A DNA stretch of 24,209 bases, taken from assembly GCA_038255255.1 (NCBI GenBank), contig JBBSLL010000039.1, positions 1-24,209 on the forward strand, in the 5' to 3' direction. Every line of letters starts with the position of its first letter. The stretch's first letter is position 1. Position numbers and translations under genes: made by a program. Shown here piece by piece: positions 13,726 to 20,581 of the stretch. The DNA comes from JBBQNY01 sp038255255 (GTDB lineage Bacteria; Pseudomonadota; Gammaproteobacteria; Xanthomonadales; Ahniellaceae). The notes beneath the pieces are model-generated. The model worked only from the letters and a program-made list of their open reading frames with translations, did no database searches and was not told where the DNA came from.

Positions 13726-14685
13726 TCAAGCCTGGTTTGGCTTGGCGGCCACGGGAGCAGGAGGCGCGCGGACGGGCAAGGGCACGTTGCAGAGGTTGAT
13801 GTGCCCGGCGGGGCGCAGGTACCAGTCGTCGCGTCGGTTGCGGCGCGATTCGACGAGCGCGTCCCAGGTTGCGGTGTCTGTGCGCAGCACCTCGAGCGTC
13901 GAACGTTCGCCGGCGGGTACATCGGCGAGCAGCCGGATGGAGCGGATCGCGACGCGCTGCCCGGGCTTTTCGAAAAAGCCGAGCGCGCCTGTGCCGCGCG
14001 GAATTGCCGCGAGGATCTCCATGCCCGAGATCACCCGACCCACGAGCGTTATGTTTCGATCGAGATGACGCGGCGACTGTCCAATCACCACGTAGAGCTC
14101 GGTGCCGTTACTCGAATCGGCCGCGTTGTCGCGTCCTGCGCCGACGCTTCCATAGCAGTGCGTCAGCCACGCCTTGCCTTCCTTCGGGTCGCGCGCCACC
14201 GCGAATCCTTGCGCGAATCCCGTCTCGGGTGCCCAGCCATCAGCGTCGGGCAGGGCTCGAAGCGCCACGCCTTCGGCATCGCGTGCGAACTCGGCAGGCA
14301 ACTGCTTGCGGGCCTTGCCGAGTCCTCTGGCCTTTGGCGTGCCACTTTCCGGGTCGCCCCACTGCACGACGTAGTTGTCGTGCGAACGGAGGATCGCCAG
14401 GCCATCCCAGTATTTCCCGCGCGCAAGTTCCCGGATATTGGCGACGTGCGATGGGGCGAATGCCGGCGCGAGCTCGATGATGACGCGCCCCGCCGCCAGT
14501 TCCACGTACAGGGTGTTGTCCGGATCCAGCGCGCGCCAGTCGGCAGCCTTCGAATCGTCGAGCACCCGCTGCATCGTGCCCGGCTTCGCCTGAGGCGCGG
14601 GTGGCTGTGCGAGCGATGGCGCCTGCATGGCCAGGGCGAGCAGGCCGGCCGTCAGCCGGACGCGATTGGAAACAGGGACGCCCAC
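13726..14685 (-). CDS. Exported cyclophilin-type peptidylprolyl isomerase
   Basis: 319 residues from GTG 14685, chosen because GGAG lies 6 bases upstream and it gives a clean signal peptide (VRLTAGLLALAMQAPSLAQ); ATG 14715 would add ten residues without a Shine-Dalgarno. After a Pro/Ala-rich spacer, the cyclophilin-like domain (about 60-270) reads NTLYVELAAGRVIIELAPAFAPSHVANIRELA, then WDGLAILRSHDNYVVQWGDPE, and near its end GTELYVVIGQSPRHLDRNITLVGRVISGMEIL. These follow the cyclophilin order, with Arg/Phe-type active-site positions diverged (LRSHDNYVVQWGD instead of FHRVIPGFMIQGGD). It should assist folding of periplasmic or outer-membrane proteins if active. The C-terminal 50 residues are an extension typical of related gammaproteobacterial proteins. 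It is divergent from the TPR-sulfotransferase gene. Confidence 0.85.
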   Translation of the reverse strand: MGVPVSNRVRLTAGLLALAMQAPSLAQPPAPQAKPGTMQRVLDDSKAADWRALDPDNTLYVELAAGRVIIELAPAFAPSHVANIRELARGKYWDGLAILRSHDNYVVQWGDPESGTPKARGLGKARKQLPAEFARDAEGVALRALPDADGWAPETGFAQGFAVARDPKEGKAWLTHCYGSVGAGRDNAADSSNGTELYVVIGQSPRHLDRNITLVGRVISGMEILAAIPRGTGALGFFEKPGQRVAIRSIRLLADVPAGERSTLEVLRTDTATWDALVESRRNRRDDWYLRPAGHINLCNVPLPVRAPPAPVAAKPNQA

Positions 14686-14763
14686 GGTTCGCTCCGGCTC
14701 ATTAGGTCGGTCCATCTTAGAGGCGCTTGCGGCAGACCCCACCCGATTCGTTACGCTCGCGGC

Positions 14764-16395
14764 ATGAAATCCAAAAGTCTGAAACGGCCGGGCGGCGAGG
14801 CGGTAGCCGCCGAGGTTCGTGAGCGACTGCGGGGTTTGCCGCCTGCGCAGGCCGTCCTCATGAGGCAATTCCTGCGACTGCAAGCGTCCGGCGACCGCCT
14901 GCTGTCGGGGCATTTGCTGGAGCAGGTCGCGGAGCAGGTGCCCGATCATCCAGAGGTATTGCTCTGGCAAGGCGTGCGGCATTTTGAGGATCGTGCCTGG
15001 TCGCGGGCAGTCCAGGTCCTGAGCCGCGCGGCTGAACAGCGTGCCGACGATTTCAACCTCTGGTACCTGCTCGGCTCGGCACAGTCCCATGACATCGACG
15101 CGACGCCCGCGAAGCGGAGTCTGTTGCAAGCGGCGCGCTGCGCTCACGGTGCCAGCGAATGGCTGAAACTCAGTATCGAGTTTGATCGGCAGGACTTTTA
15201 CGAAGAAGCATTGCAGGCCGTTGAAGCCGCCTTGCGCCTGGAGCCGCGTTCGGCCGTCGGCTTGCTGCAACGCTCGCGTTGCAACAAGGCCCTCGGTCAT
15301 GCCGGGGCTGCAGCCGATGACTGTCGCGCATTGATTGCCGCCGACCGCGAAGTAGCGCGCGCCTGGTTTGCCCTGCTCGATCTGAAGGTCGTCGCACTGG
15401 GTGAAGCCGAGTTGCGGCAACTCGAGGCCGCGGCGACGCGTGCAGGTATCTCGCCAGCGGACCGACAAATGCTGGAGTTCGCGCTAGGCAAGGCGCTTGA
15501 GGACGCCGGTGAGTACGAACGTGCTCTGGCAGTTTTCAGGCGCGCCAACGATACGGTGCGTGCCTCGTCGCGTTGGGATGGACCCGCCTTCGTGCGCCGC
15601 ATTACCGAGTTGGGCGCGGCATTTCACGGCAGGCCGATTGCACAGGGTCCGCCGCAGGGGCGCGAGGCAATCTTTATTGTGGGGCTGCCGCGCTCGGGCA
15701 GCACACTGGTCGAGCAGGTACTCGCCGCCCACCCGCAGGTAGCCGGCGCCAGCGAGTTGCCCTACTTGAATCAGGTCATTGATGCAGAATCGCGTCGCCG
15801 CGGTCGGCCGTTTCCAGCGTGGGTGAGTGCGGCCAGCGAGGAGGACTGGGCGCGCCTTGGCCGAAACTATCTGGACTCGAGCGCCCGCTGGCGAATGGAA
15901 AAGCCGATCGCCACCGACAAATTGCCGGATAACTGGATGTTGGTGGGGGCCATTCGCGCCATGTTGCCCGAGGCTCACATCATCGAATGCCGACGCGACC
16001 CGCTGGAGAATTGCTGGTCCTGTTACAAGCAACTCTTCGGTCCGGGATTGGCCAATTTCAGTTACGACTTCGAGAGTCTCGCCCAGTACTGGAACGCCTG
16101 CGAGCAAATGGGCGACTGGTGTACCCGGGAGTACCCGCAACACTTCCGCATTCAAAGCTACGGGGCATTGGTAGCCGATCCCGAGGCGCAAATCCGGGAA
16201 CTGCTGGAGTTTTGCCAATTGCCTTTCGACAGCGCCTGTCTGGAGTTCCAGAGCGCGCAGCGCGCGATACGCACTCCCAGTGCGCTACAGGTCCGTCAGC
16301 CACTGCGGCCAGCGACTGCCGCCGCAGCGTTCGGAGCGCTGCTCGATCCGTTGCGCGTGGCACTTGAAGTGGCGAAAGAGGGCGGCCTGGCCTGA
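14764..16395 (+). CDS. TPR-repeat sulfotransferase family protein
   Basis: 543 residues. The N-terminal half (about 25-285) is helical with degenerate tetratricopeptide repeats (for example LLWQGVRHFEDRAWSRAVQVLSRAA, YEEALQAVEAALRLEP, ALGKALEDAGEYERALAVFRRAN). The C-terminal half is a PAPS-dependent sulfotransferase: the 5'-phosphosulfate loop GLPRSGST (307-314) in FIVGLPRSGSTLVEQVL, a glutamate-containing acceptor segment ASELPYL, TDKLPDNW, and the 3'-phosphate-binding segment IIECRRDPLENCWS. It resembles the Sulfotransfer_3 group next to TPRs seen in many proteobacteria, which may sulfate proteins, glycans or lipids; the acceptor is unknown. There is no Shine-Dalgarno before ATG 14764. It precedes the CTERM surface-protein gene by 111 bp on the same strand, although that gene seems to have its own promoter. 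Confidence 0.88.
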   Translation: MKSKSLKRPGGEAVAAEVRERLRGLPPAQAVLMRQFLRLQASGDRLLSGHLLEQVAEQVPDHPEVLLWQGVRHFEDRAWSRAVQVLSRAAEQRADDFNLWYLLGSAQSHDIDATPAKRSLLQAARCAHGASEWLKLSIEFDRQDFYEEALQAVEAALRLEPRSAVGLLQRSRCNKALGHAGAAADDCRALIAADREVARAWFALLDLKVVALGEAELRQLEAAATRAGISPADRQMLEFALGKALEDAGEYERALAVFRRANDTVRASSRWDGPAFVRRITELGAAFHGRPIAQGPPQGREAIFIVGLPRSGSTLVEQVLAAHPQVAGASELPYLNQVIDAESRRRGRPFPAWVSAASEEDWARLGRNYLDSSARWRMEKPIATDKLPDNWMLVGAIRAMLPEAHIIECRRDPLENCWSCYKQLFGPGLANFSYDFESLAQYWNACEQMGDWCTREYPQHFRIQSYGALVADPEAQIRELLEFCQLPFDSACLEFQSAQRAIRTPSALQVRQPLRPATAAAAFGALLDPLRVALEVAKEGGLA

Positions 16396-16413
16396 TGGCG
16401 AAGGAGCATCTCG

Positions 16414-16438
16414 CCGGGGTGCCCCCGCACGGCGAAAG
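16414..16438 (+). terminator. Possible weak terminator hairpin after the sulfotransferase gene
   Basis: TCGCCG ... CGGCGA arms enclose a short GC-rich centre that can pair further (GGGG/CCCC). It is followed by AAGTAAATG rather than a T-run, so termination is uncertain. Confidence 0.25.
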
Positions 16439-16467
16439 TAAATGAGACTTGAACAGCCTGACCTGGG

Positions 16468-16473
16468 TATAAT
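16468..16473 (+). promoter_or_regulatory. -10 box of the CTERM surface protein gene
   Basis: A perfect TATAAT followed by a T-run (TATAATTTTT) lies 33 bases before the ATG. TTGAAC at 16449-16454 is too close (13-bp spacer) to be a standard -35, so activator dependence or a weak -35 is possible. Confidence 0.5.
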
Positions 16474-16506
16474 TTTTAGTGATTCTCCAAACGGGGCCCA
16501 TACATC

Positions 16507-17871
16507 ATGTTCAGCAATCAAACGCAGCACCCGAAGCGCCGATCCATTCGCGGCTTCCTCGGCAAAGCCACTGCGCTTTGCCTGATGTCCTCGACCGCCA
16601 TGGCGGCGCTGGTCGACAGCGGGCCCGTAAACTTCCCGATCCCGGACAACGTGGACGGTCTCTACTTCAATGTGGTGACCCTCGTCGGCTCCCCGACTGC
16701 TGCTGGAGCTCCCGGTTGGGACATCAATCCCTATTCGGCAACCCCGGGTACTTCCTTCACTCTCTGGGGTCCTACGGCCAACACCTGGTTCAACCCGCAG
16801 AATGTCGTCACCGGCAACTACAACCTGCCGATTGGAACCGTGATCCAGGGTGCTGCGGCGAACTTCTTCCGGCCTGGCGGCGCGAACAATCTGGCTGCTC
16901 AATTCACGCTCAACAGTAGCCAGAACTTTCTCGGTTTTCGATTCGCGAATGAAGCCAACGGCGGCGCCAACCACTTTGGCTACATCCAGGTCCAGTTCGG
17001 CGCCACCGTTGCCACCCGGTCCATTGTTCGCGTCATCTACGACAACGTTGCCGACACACCGGTTACCGTCGCAGCCCCCGGCGGGGCGAACACTGCGCCA
17101 ACCTTGACCTATAACCCGACGACAGCGGCAGGGGTGACTTTCCCCGGTGGTGCGGCCGGTACGGCCAATGCCTCGATCGCGATCACCTCTACGGGTGCAA
17201 CCGGCACCGGTCAGACGGCAGTTACCGGTTGTGCGATCAGCGGTGCTGGCGCGGCCTCGTTTGGTGCGCCCACCACCACGCCCGCGAACGGTATTTTCAA
17301 CACCACCACGACCACGGGCTCGATCAACCTGTCGTGTACGCGTGGCGCAGCGGTGGCGACTGCATCGTTGACCTGCACCGAGACTGCCACGCCGACAGTA
17401 CCGGGTTCGCCGTTCTCGAGGGTGTGGGCATTGACCTGTCCGGCAGCCAACGCAGTGGTCACACCCGGCACAGCGTCGGGTACCACGATCACCTTGCCGG
17501 CGTACACGCTGCCGACGACCAGCTCATCGGCGTCGTTGACCTTTACCTCCAGCGGCAGTGCCTCGGTGCTCAACTGCACGACTACCGGCGCGGGATACAG
17601 TGTTTCGCCCAACCCGTTGAATCTGGCGGCGGGCGTCCCCGGGTCAGTGGTCGTCACCTACACCGGTTCAGCGGTCGGCACCTTCACGGGCACCCTCAAC
17701 TGCACCACCACAGGCTCGGGTGGCCCGGTCACCTACCCCTTGAGTGTCACGGTGGGAGCAGGTGCCAGCGCGGTCTCCGTGCCCGCGATGGGATCCTTCG
17801 CCACCTGGATCCTGATCCTGAGTGCTTTCGGAGCAGGGCTACTGGCCATGGGTACTCGCCAGCGCAACTAA
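16507..17871 (+). CDS. Secreted surface protein with IPTL-CTERM-like sorting signal
   Basis: 454 residues. Signal peptide 1-34 (KATALCLMSSTAMA, cleaved before ALVDS). Residues about 35-190 form a beta-rich domain with many Asn/Gly/Phe (GPTANTWFNPQNVV, FLGFRFANEANGGANHFGYIQVQ). Residues about 195-420 are low-complexity Thr/Ser/Ala/Gly, seemingly two Ig-like modules with paired cysteines (LSCT, SLTC, LNCT). The last 30 residues read VPAMGSFATWILILSAF, a hydrophobic helix and RQRN, the tripartite layout of PEP-CTERM/IPTL-CTERM signals used by exosortases. Such proteins are exported, cut by exosortase and anchored or released at the outer surface, often with exopolysaccharide. The core motif is diverged from IPTLSxWG. 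No exosortase is present here. A strong terminator follows. Confidence 0.83.
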   Translation: MFSNQTQHPKRRSIRGFLGKATALCLMSSTAMAALVDSGPVNFPIPDNVDGLYFNVVTLVGSPTAAGAPGWDINPYSATPGTSFTLWGPTANTWFNPQNVVTGNYNLPIGTVIQGAAANFFRPGGANNLAAQFTLNSSQNFLGFRFANEANGGANHFGYIQVQFGATVATRSIVRVIYDNVADTPVTVAAPGGANTAPTLTYNPTTAAGVTFPGGAAGTANASIAITSTGATGTGQTAVTGCAISGAGAASFGAPTTTPANGIFNTTTTTGSINLSCTRGAAVATASLTCTETATPTVPGSPFSRVWALTCPAANAVVTPGTASGTTITLPAYTLPTTSSSASLTFTSSGSASVLNCTTTGAGYSVSPNPLNLAAGVPGSVVVTYTGSAVGTFTGTLNCTTTGSGGPVTYPLSVTVGAGASAVSVPAMGSFATWILILSAFGAGLLAMGTRQRN

Positions 17872-17893
17872 GCGCAGGCATGGTGTGACCGAG

Positions 17894-17923
17894 AGGCCGA
17901 CCGCGTTTGCGGTCGGCCTTTTT
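17894..17923 (+). terminator. Strong rho-independent terminator
   Basis: An 11-bp perfect stem (AGGCCGACCGC / GCGGTCGGCCT) with loop GTTT is followed at once by TTTT, 22 bp after the stop of the CTERM gene. On the minus strand the reverse arm also has a purine-rich rather than T-rich flank, so it works mainly for plus-strand transcripts. Confidence 0.93.
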
Positions 17924-18020
17924 CGTTTCTGCCTCCCCAAGGCGTGCCCGGGTTGTCCCCTCGTCGGCTGACCATTGACCGGAGTCGTCCACTGAGTGCC
18001 AAGCGCGGACCGGAGCGGAT

Positions 18021-18060
18021 TACTATCGGCACATTCACTAGAGCGAACAAAGTAATAGTA
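18021..18060. promoter_or_regulatory. Spaced inverted AT-rich sites upstream of padR
   Basis: TACTAT (18021-18026) and its inverse ATAGTA (18055-18060) flank a 28-bp interval within an AT-rich patch ahead of padR. They could be part of the promoter and/or operator. PadR proteins usually bind dyads in their own promoter. The arms are short, so chance is possible. Confidence 0.3.
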
Positions 18061-18064
18061 TTGC

Positions 18065-18080
18065 CTCCACTGTAGTGGAG
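18065..18080. promoter_or_regulatory. Dyad operator candidate before padR
   Basis: CTCCACT, GT, AGTGGAG is a 7-bp perfect inverted repeat whose right arm abuts the ribosome-binding region GGAGTGAAGG of padR (ATG 18088). Either repressor binding or an RNA hairpin sequestering GGAG could control translation. Confidence 0.5.
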
Positions 18081-18087
18081 TGAAGGC

Positions 18088-18453
18088 ATGATCGACCTCG
18101 ACAGCCACGTGCGCAAGTTCGAAAAGGAGCTGAGCGCCGGCACCGTTTCGCTGGCCCTGCTCGCGGTGCTCGGCGCGGCGGCCGAGCCGATGTACGGATA
18201 CCAGATCGCCAAGCGCCTCGAGCGCGATGCCGGCGGCGTGCTGCTGGGCAAGCAGAGTGCCCTCTATCCGGTGTTGCGCAATCTCGGTGCCGCGGGGCTG
18301 CTGGACAGCTTCGTCGAACCCTCGCAAACCGGGCCGCCGCGACGCTACTACCGGATCACGCCGGCAGGCCGCGGCGTGCTCGCGGCCTGGATCGCCGCCT
18401 GGCAGGCCACCCGAAATTCCGTTGACCACATCCTCACTGGGGATAACGCATGA
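18088..18453 (+). CDS. PadR-family transcriptional regulator
   Basis: 121 residues, the size of short PadR-type regulators. The winged-helix DNA-binding domain covers nearly the whole protein: LALLAVLGAAAEPMYGYQIAKRLE (helix 1 with the GYQI motif), LLGKQSALYPVLRNLGAAGLLDSF (recognition helix; ALYPVLRNL is diagnostic) and the wing PPRRYYRITPAGRGVL. The short C-terminal helix (AAWIAAWQATRNSV) would dimerise. A Shine-Dalgarno GAAGG precedes ATG 18088. The stop codon overlaps the start of the next gene by ATGA. This pairing of PadR with a membrane protein carrying HAAS/DUF1700-like N-termini is common in bacteria, and the regulator likely controls its own operon in response to envelope or drug stress; the signal is unknown. 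Confidence 0.92.
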   Translation: MIDLDSHVRKFEKELSAGTVSLALLAVLGAAAEPMYGYQIAKRLERDAGGVLLGKQSALYPVLRNLGAAGLLDSFVEPSQTGPPRRYYRITPAGRGVLAAWIAAWQATRNSVDHILTGDNA

Positions 18454-19346
18454 ACACTTCGCTGCCCCGCACGATCCCTGAATACCTCGACCAGCTGCGC
18501 GCGGCGCTCGCCGGCGCCGACCCGGCGTTGCTCCAGGACGCCCTCTACGACGCGGAGGAGCATCTACGCTCCGAGCTCGCCGAGCATCCGCAGCGCGACG
18601 AAGCGGAGGTCCTTGCGGAAGTGGCGTCGAGCTACGGCGCGCCGGAGGAAGTGGCGGACATCTATCGGGACACGGAAGTCCGCGTCGACCGGGCGCTGCG
18701 CGCGCCACCCGCTCCGGTGCGCGAGTCGCTGCCCGCGCGGTTCTTCGGGGTCATCGCCGACCCGCGCACCTACGGCGCGCTGTTCTACATGCTGCTCAGC
18801 CTCGCAACCGGCATCTTCTATTTCACGTGGGTGGTCACGGGCACTGCGTTGTCGGCGGGACTCGCGATACTCATCATCGGCATACCGTTCCTGGTCCTCT
18901 TCCTCGGATCGGTGCGCATGTTGTCGCTGCTGGAGGGTCGCATTGTCGAAGTCATGCTGGGCGAGCGCATGCCTCGCCGACCCGTCTACCAGGAACGTGA
19001 GTTGCCGCTGCTCGCGCGCATCAAGAACATGTTCACCGACCCACGCACCTGGTCAACGGCGGTGTATTTCGTGCTGATGCTGCCGTTGGGGATCGTCTAC
19101 TTCACGGTTGCGGTAGCGGGACTGGCGGTCTCGCTGTCCTTCATCGTGTCGCCCATGCTGCTGCTGGTGGGTGCCAATATCCATCTCTCGCTCGGCGGTG
19201 ACCTGTTCCTCATCCAGGACGAGCCGTGGAGTTGGCCACTGGTGTTCATCGCGGGAGTGTTGCTCCTGTTCGCCACGCTGCACCTCGCCCGTTTCGTCGG
19301 GAAGCTGCACGGCCGTCTCGCGAAGCACCTGCTGGTCAAGTCCTGA
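18450..19346 (+). CDS. Membrane protein with duplicated Sensor-like domain and HAAS-type N-terminus
   Basis: 298 residues, ATGA-coupled to padR. The N-terminus (about 8-75: YLDQLRAALAGADPALLQDALYDAEEHLRSELAE, then EEVADIYRD) resembles the cytosolic HAAS/DUF1700 module commonly encoded beside PadR regulators. Two similar membrane units follow, each starting with DPRT: 104-155 (DPRTYGALFYMLLSLATGIF...) and 197-245 (DPRTWSTAVYFVLMLPLGIV...). Each has about two transmembrane helices and resembles the Sensor (putative sensory) membrane domain. Another hydrophobic helix lies near 262-280 and the C-terminus is basic. It likely senses or modulates something in the inner membrane with PadR as its regulator, but no ligand is known. 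Confidence 0.82.
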   Translation: MNTSLPRTIPEYLDQLRAALAGADPALLQDALYDAEEHLRSELAEHPQRDEAEVLAEVASSYGAPEEVADIYRDTEVRVDRALRAPPAPVRESLPARFFGVIADPRTYGALFYMLLSLATGIFYFTWVVTGTALSAGLAILIIGIPFLVLFLGSVRMLSLLEGRIVEVMLGERMPRRPVYQERELPLLARIKNMFTDPRTWSTAVYFVLMLPLGIVYFTVAVAGLAVSLSFIVSPMLLLVGANIHLSLGGDLFLIQDEPWSWPLVFIAGVLLLFATLHLARFVGKLHGRLAKHLLVKS

Positions 19347-19359
19347 GCCGCACCCACGC

Positions 19360-19998
19360 TCAGGACTGCAGTTCGAGGGCGGCGGCGACGGCGACGAGTC
19401 CTGGCGACAGCCAGCAGTGTGTCCCGAGCGCGCGCAGTCCCGCGCGCTCGAACCGGGTCCGGTAAAACGCCGCGGTTCGCGGTTTGAAATCGATGCAGTC
19501 GCCCTCGAAGGCATCGGCTCGCGTCCAGGCTTCGAGATACGCAACGCCGCCGCAAAGCTCCGCGAGCCCGGGCAGGCCGCGGTTGATTTCGGAGGTGGCG
19601 AGGTAATGCAGCACGTCGCTGCAGACGAGGAGGTCAGCGGGCGGGCAGGGTCGCAGCTGCGCGAAGTCCCCGAACCTGGCGTAATGGAGGTTGCGGGCCT
19701 TGCCGTACCGCGTAACCGCGTATTCGCTGCTGTCGAAACCGAGGTATGCGAGGCCTGGACGCAGACGCAGCAGTGGCGCGCGCCAGGCGCCTTCGCCGGC
19801 ACCGATGTCGAGGACAGTGCGGATATTCCGGCCCAGGTGGTACTCGGCCACTGCGACGGCCACCGCGACCTTGCGCGAGAGTCCGGCCCGGTCGTGGATG
19901 CCGGCGTCGCGGTACCAGCGGTCGAAGTAGCGGCGGTCGTAGGGTTTGGGGATGGGCTTGGCGGCGCGAGCCGGCGGCTCGCGAGAGAACGATGTCAT
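19360..19998 (-). CDS. Class I SAM-dependent methyltransferase
   Basis: 212 residues from ATG 19998. Motif I is VLDIGAGEGAW (62-72), with the acidic end-of-strand-2 residue in LGFDSSEYAV (D89) that would bind the SAM ribose. Motif IV-like DLLVCSDVLHYLA follows. The N-terminal segment YDRRYFDRWYRDAG is seen in small-molecule methyltransferases of this type. The acceptor is unknown. An open frame continues upstream to 20289 but has no homology-like character and overlaps the small acidic protein gene. No clear Shine-Dalgarno precedes 19998. The gene converges on the Sensor-domain gene with a 13-bp gap, and lies 148 bp downstream of the small protein gene on the same strand, separated by two hairpins. 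Confidence 0.85.
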   Translation of the reverse strand: MTSFSREPPARAAKPIPKPYDRRYFDRWYRDAGIHDRAGLSRKVAVAVAVAEYHLGRNIRTVLDIGAGEGAWRAPLLRLRPGLAYLGFDSSEYAVTRYGKARNLHYARFGDFAQLRPCPPADLLVCSDVLHYLATSEINRGLPGLAELCGGVAYLEAWTRADAFEGDCIDFKPRTAAFYRTRFERAGLRALGTHCWLSPGLVAVAAALELQS

Positions 19999-20081
19999 GG
20001 GAAGTTCTGCCCGGTCGGGGTCTTTCGCATCATGCCGTTCGACTAGGCTCTGCGCATCCTGCACTCGCCAAGTCGAATCCG

Positions 20082-20104
20082 GCCCGAAACGTCCTGTTTC
20101 GGGC
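20082..20104. other. Perfect 9-bp hairpin downstream of the small acidic protein gene
   Basis: GCCCGAAAC, loop GTCCT, GTTTCGGGC. On the minus strand it lies 43 bp after the stop of the 20147-20446 gene. No T-run follows, so it is either a rho-dependent or mRNA-stabilising structure, or a terminator lacking its tail. Confidence 0.5.
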
Positions 20105-20108
20105 GTTC

Positions 20109-20147
20109 GCCGACGCGCGCGCCAGTGGCGCGCGAGCTGCGTCGGCT
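20109..20147. other. Long GC-rich stem-loop abutting the stop codon of the small acidic protein gene
   Basis: Outer arms GCCGACGC / GCGTCGGC enclose inner 9-bp arms CGCGCGCCA / TGGCGCGCG (20116-20124 and 20126-20134) around a single G. On the minus strand it begins at the stop codon. No U-tract is present. Confidence 0.5.
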
Positions 20148-20446
20148 CACCCCTCTTCGTTGTCGTCGAGGAATTCGACGACCATGTCGAGATCGAAGGC
20201 GATTGCCTCCGCGGCATCGCGCACGCGCTCCGCGGCGGCTGAATTCGGAACGTTGATTTCCACCGAGTGGATACCGGGGCTGCGATCACTCTCTAGTCCC
20301 GCGGAGCTGGAGTCCGCGTCATCCATGTGCGGCATCAGGTCTGCAGTTTCTTCGACGTGTTCTATGCCGCGCAAACCTTGCAGCTGGTCCATCATGGCGC
20401 GGGCATCGTCGGACGAACCGGTCAGGCGCAAACGTATCGTGTGCAT
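20147..20446 (-). CDS. Small acidic protein of unknown function
   Basis: 99 residues from ATG 20446, fixed by an excellent Shine-Dalgarno (GGAGGAG, 6 bases upstream); a longer frame to 20488 is not needed. The order of secondary structure looks like beta (HTIRLRLTG), alpha (SDDARAMMDQLQGLRG), beta (IEHVEETADL), acidic loop with DDADSSS, beta (HSVEINVP), alpha (SAAAERVRDAAEAIAFDL) and beta (MVVEFLD), consistent with a ferredoxin-like/ACT-type fold. I do not recognise a named family. The strong ribosome site suggests high expression. It lies downstream of deaD on the same strand (135-bp gap) and upstream of the methyltransferase. Confidence 0.8.
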   Translation of the reverse strand: MHTIRLRLTGSSDDARAMMDQLQGLRGIEHVEETADLMPHMDDADSSSAGLESDRSPGIHSVEINVPNSAAAERVRDAAEAIAFDLDMVVEFLDDNEEG

Positions 20447-20534
20447 TGCGGGCTCCTCCAGCTGGAAGGGCATGCTGCCACTTGTCACGGTTGCGCGCGT
20501 CGTGCCGCGCGCACGGGCTTGCGCTGGCGTTCAG

Positions 20535-20562
20535 CCGGGGCGGCGAAGCTCCGCTGCTCCGG
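20535..20562 (+). other. 11-bp stem with G-U pairs between the small protein gene and deaD
   Basis: CCGGGGCGGCG and CGCTGCTCCGG pair fully if G-U wobbles are allowed on plus-strand RNA, but with A-C mismatches on minus-strand RNA, the strand of all flanking genes. It may be chance in GC-rich DNA. Confidence 0.2.
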
Positions 20563-20581
20563 CGACCCCCGACCGGCGCCG

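Noticed and set aside
13708..14763. N-terminal extension of the TPR-sulfotransferase frame
   Set aside because: It overlaps the cyclophilin gene on the other strand and is not protein-like; ATG 14764 is the reasonable start.
14716..15468. Extension of the cyclophilin frame upstream
   Set aside because: It lies antisense to the sulfotransferase gene and precedes a clear signal peptide.
16449..16454. TTGAAC as the -35 of the CTERM gene promoter
   Set aside because: The spacer to TATAAT is 13 bp, too short for a standard sigma-70 promoter.
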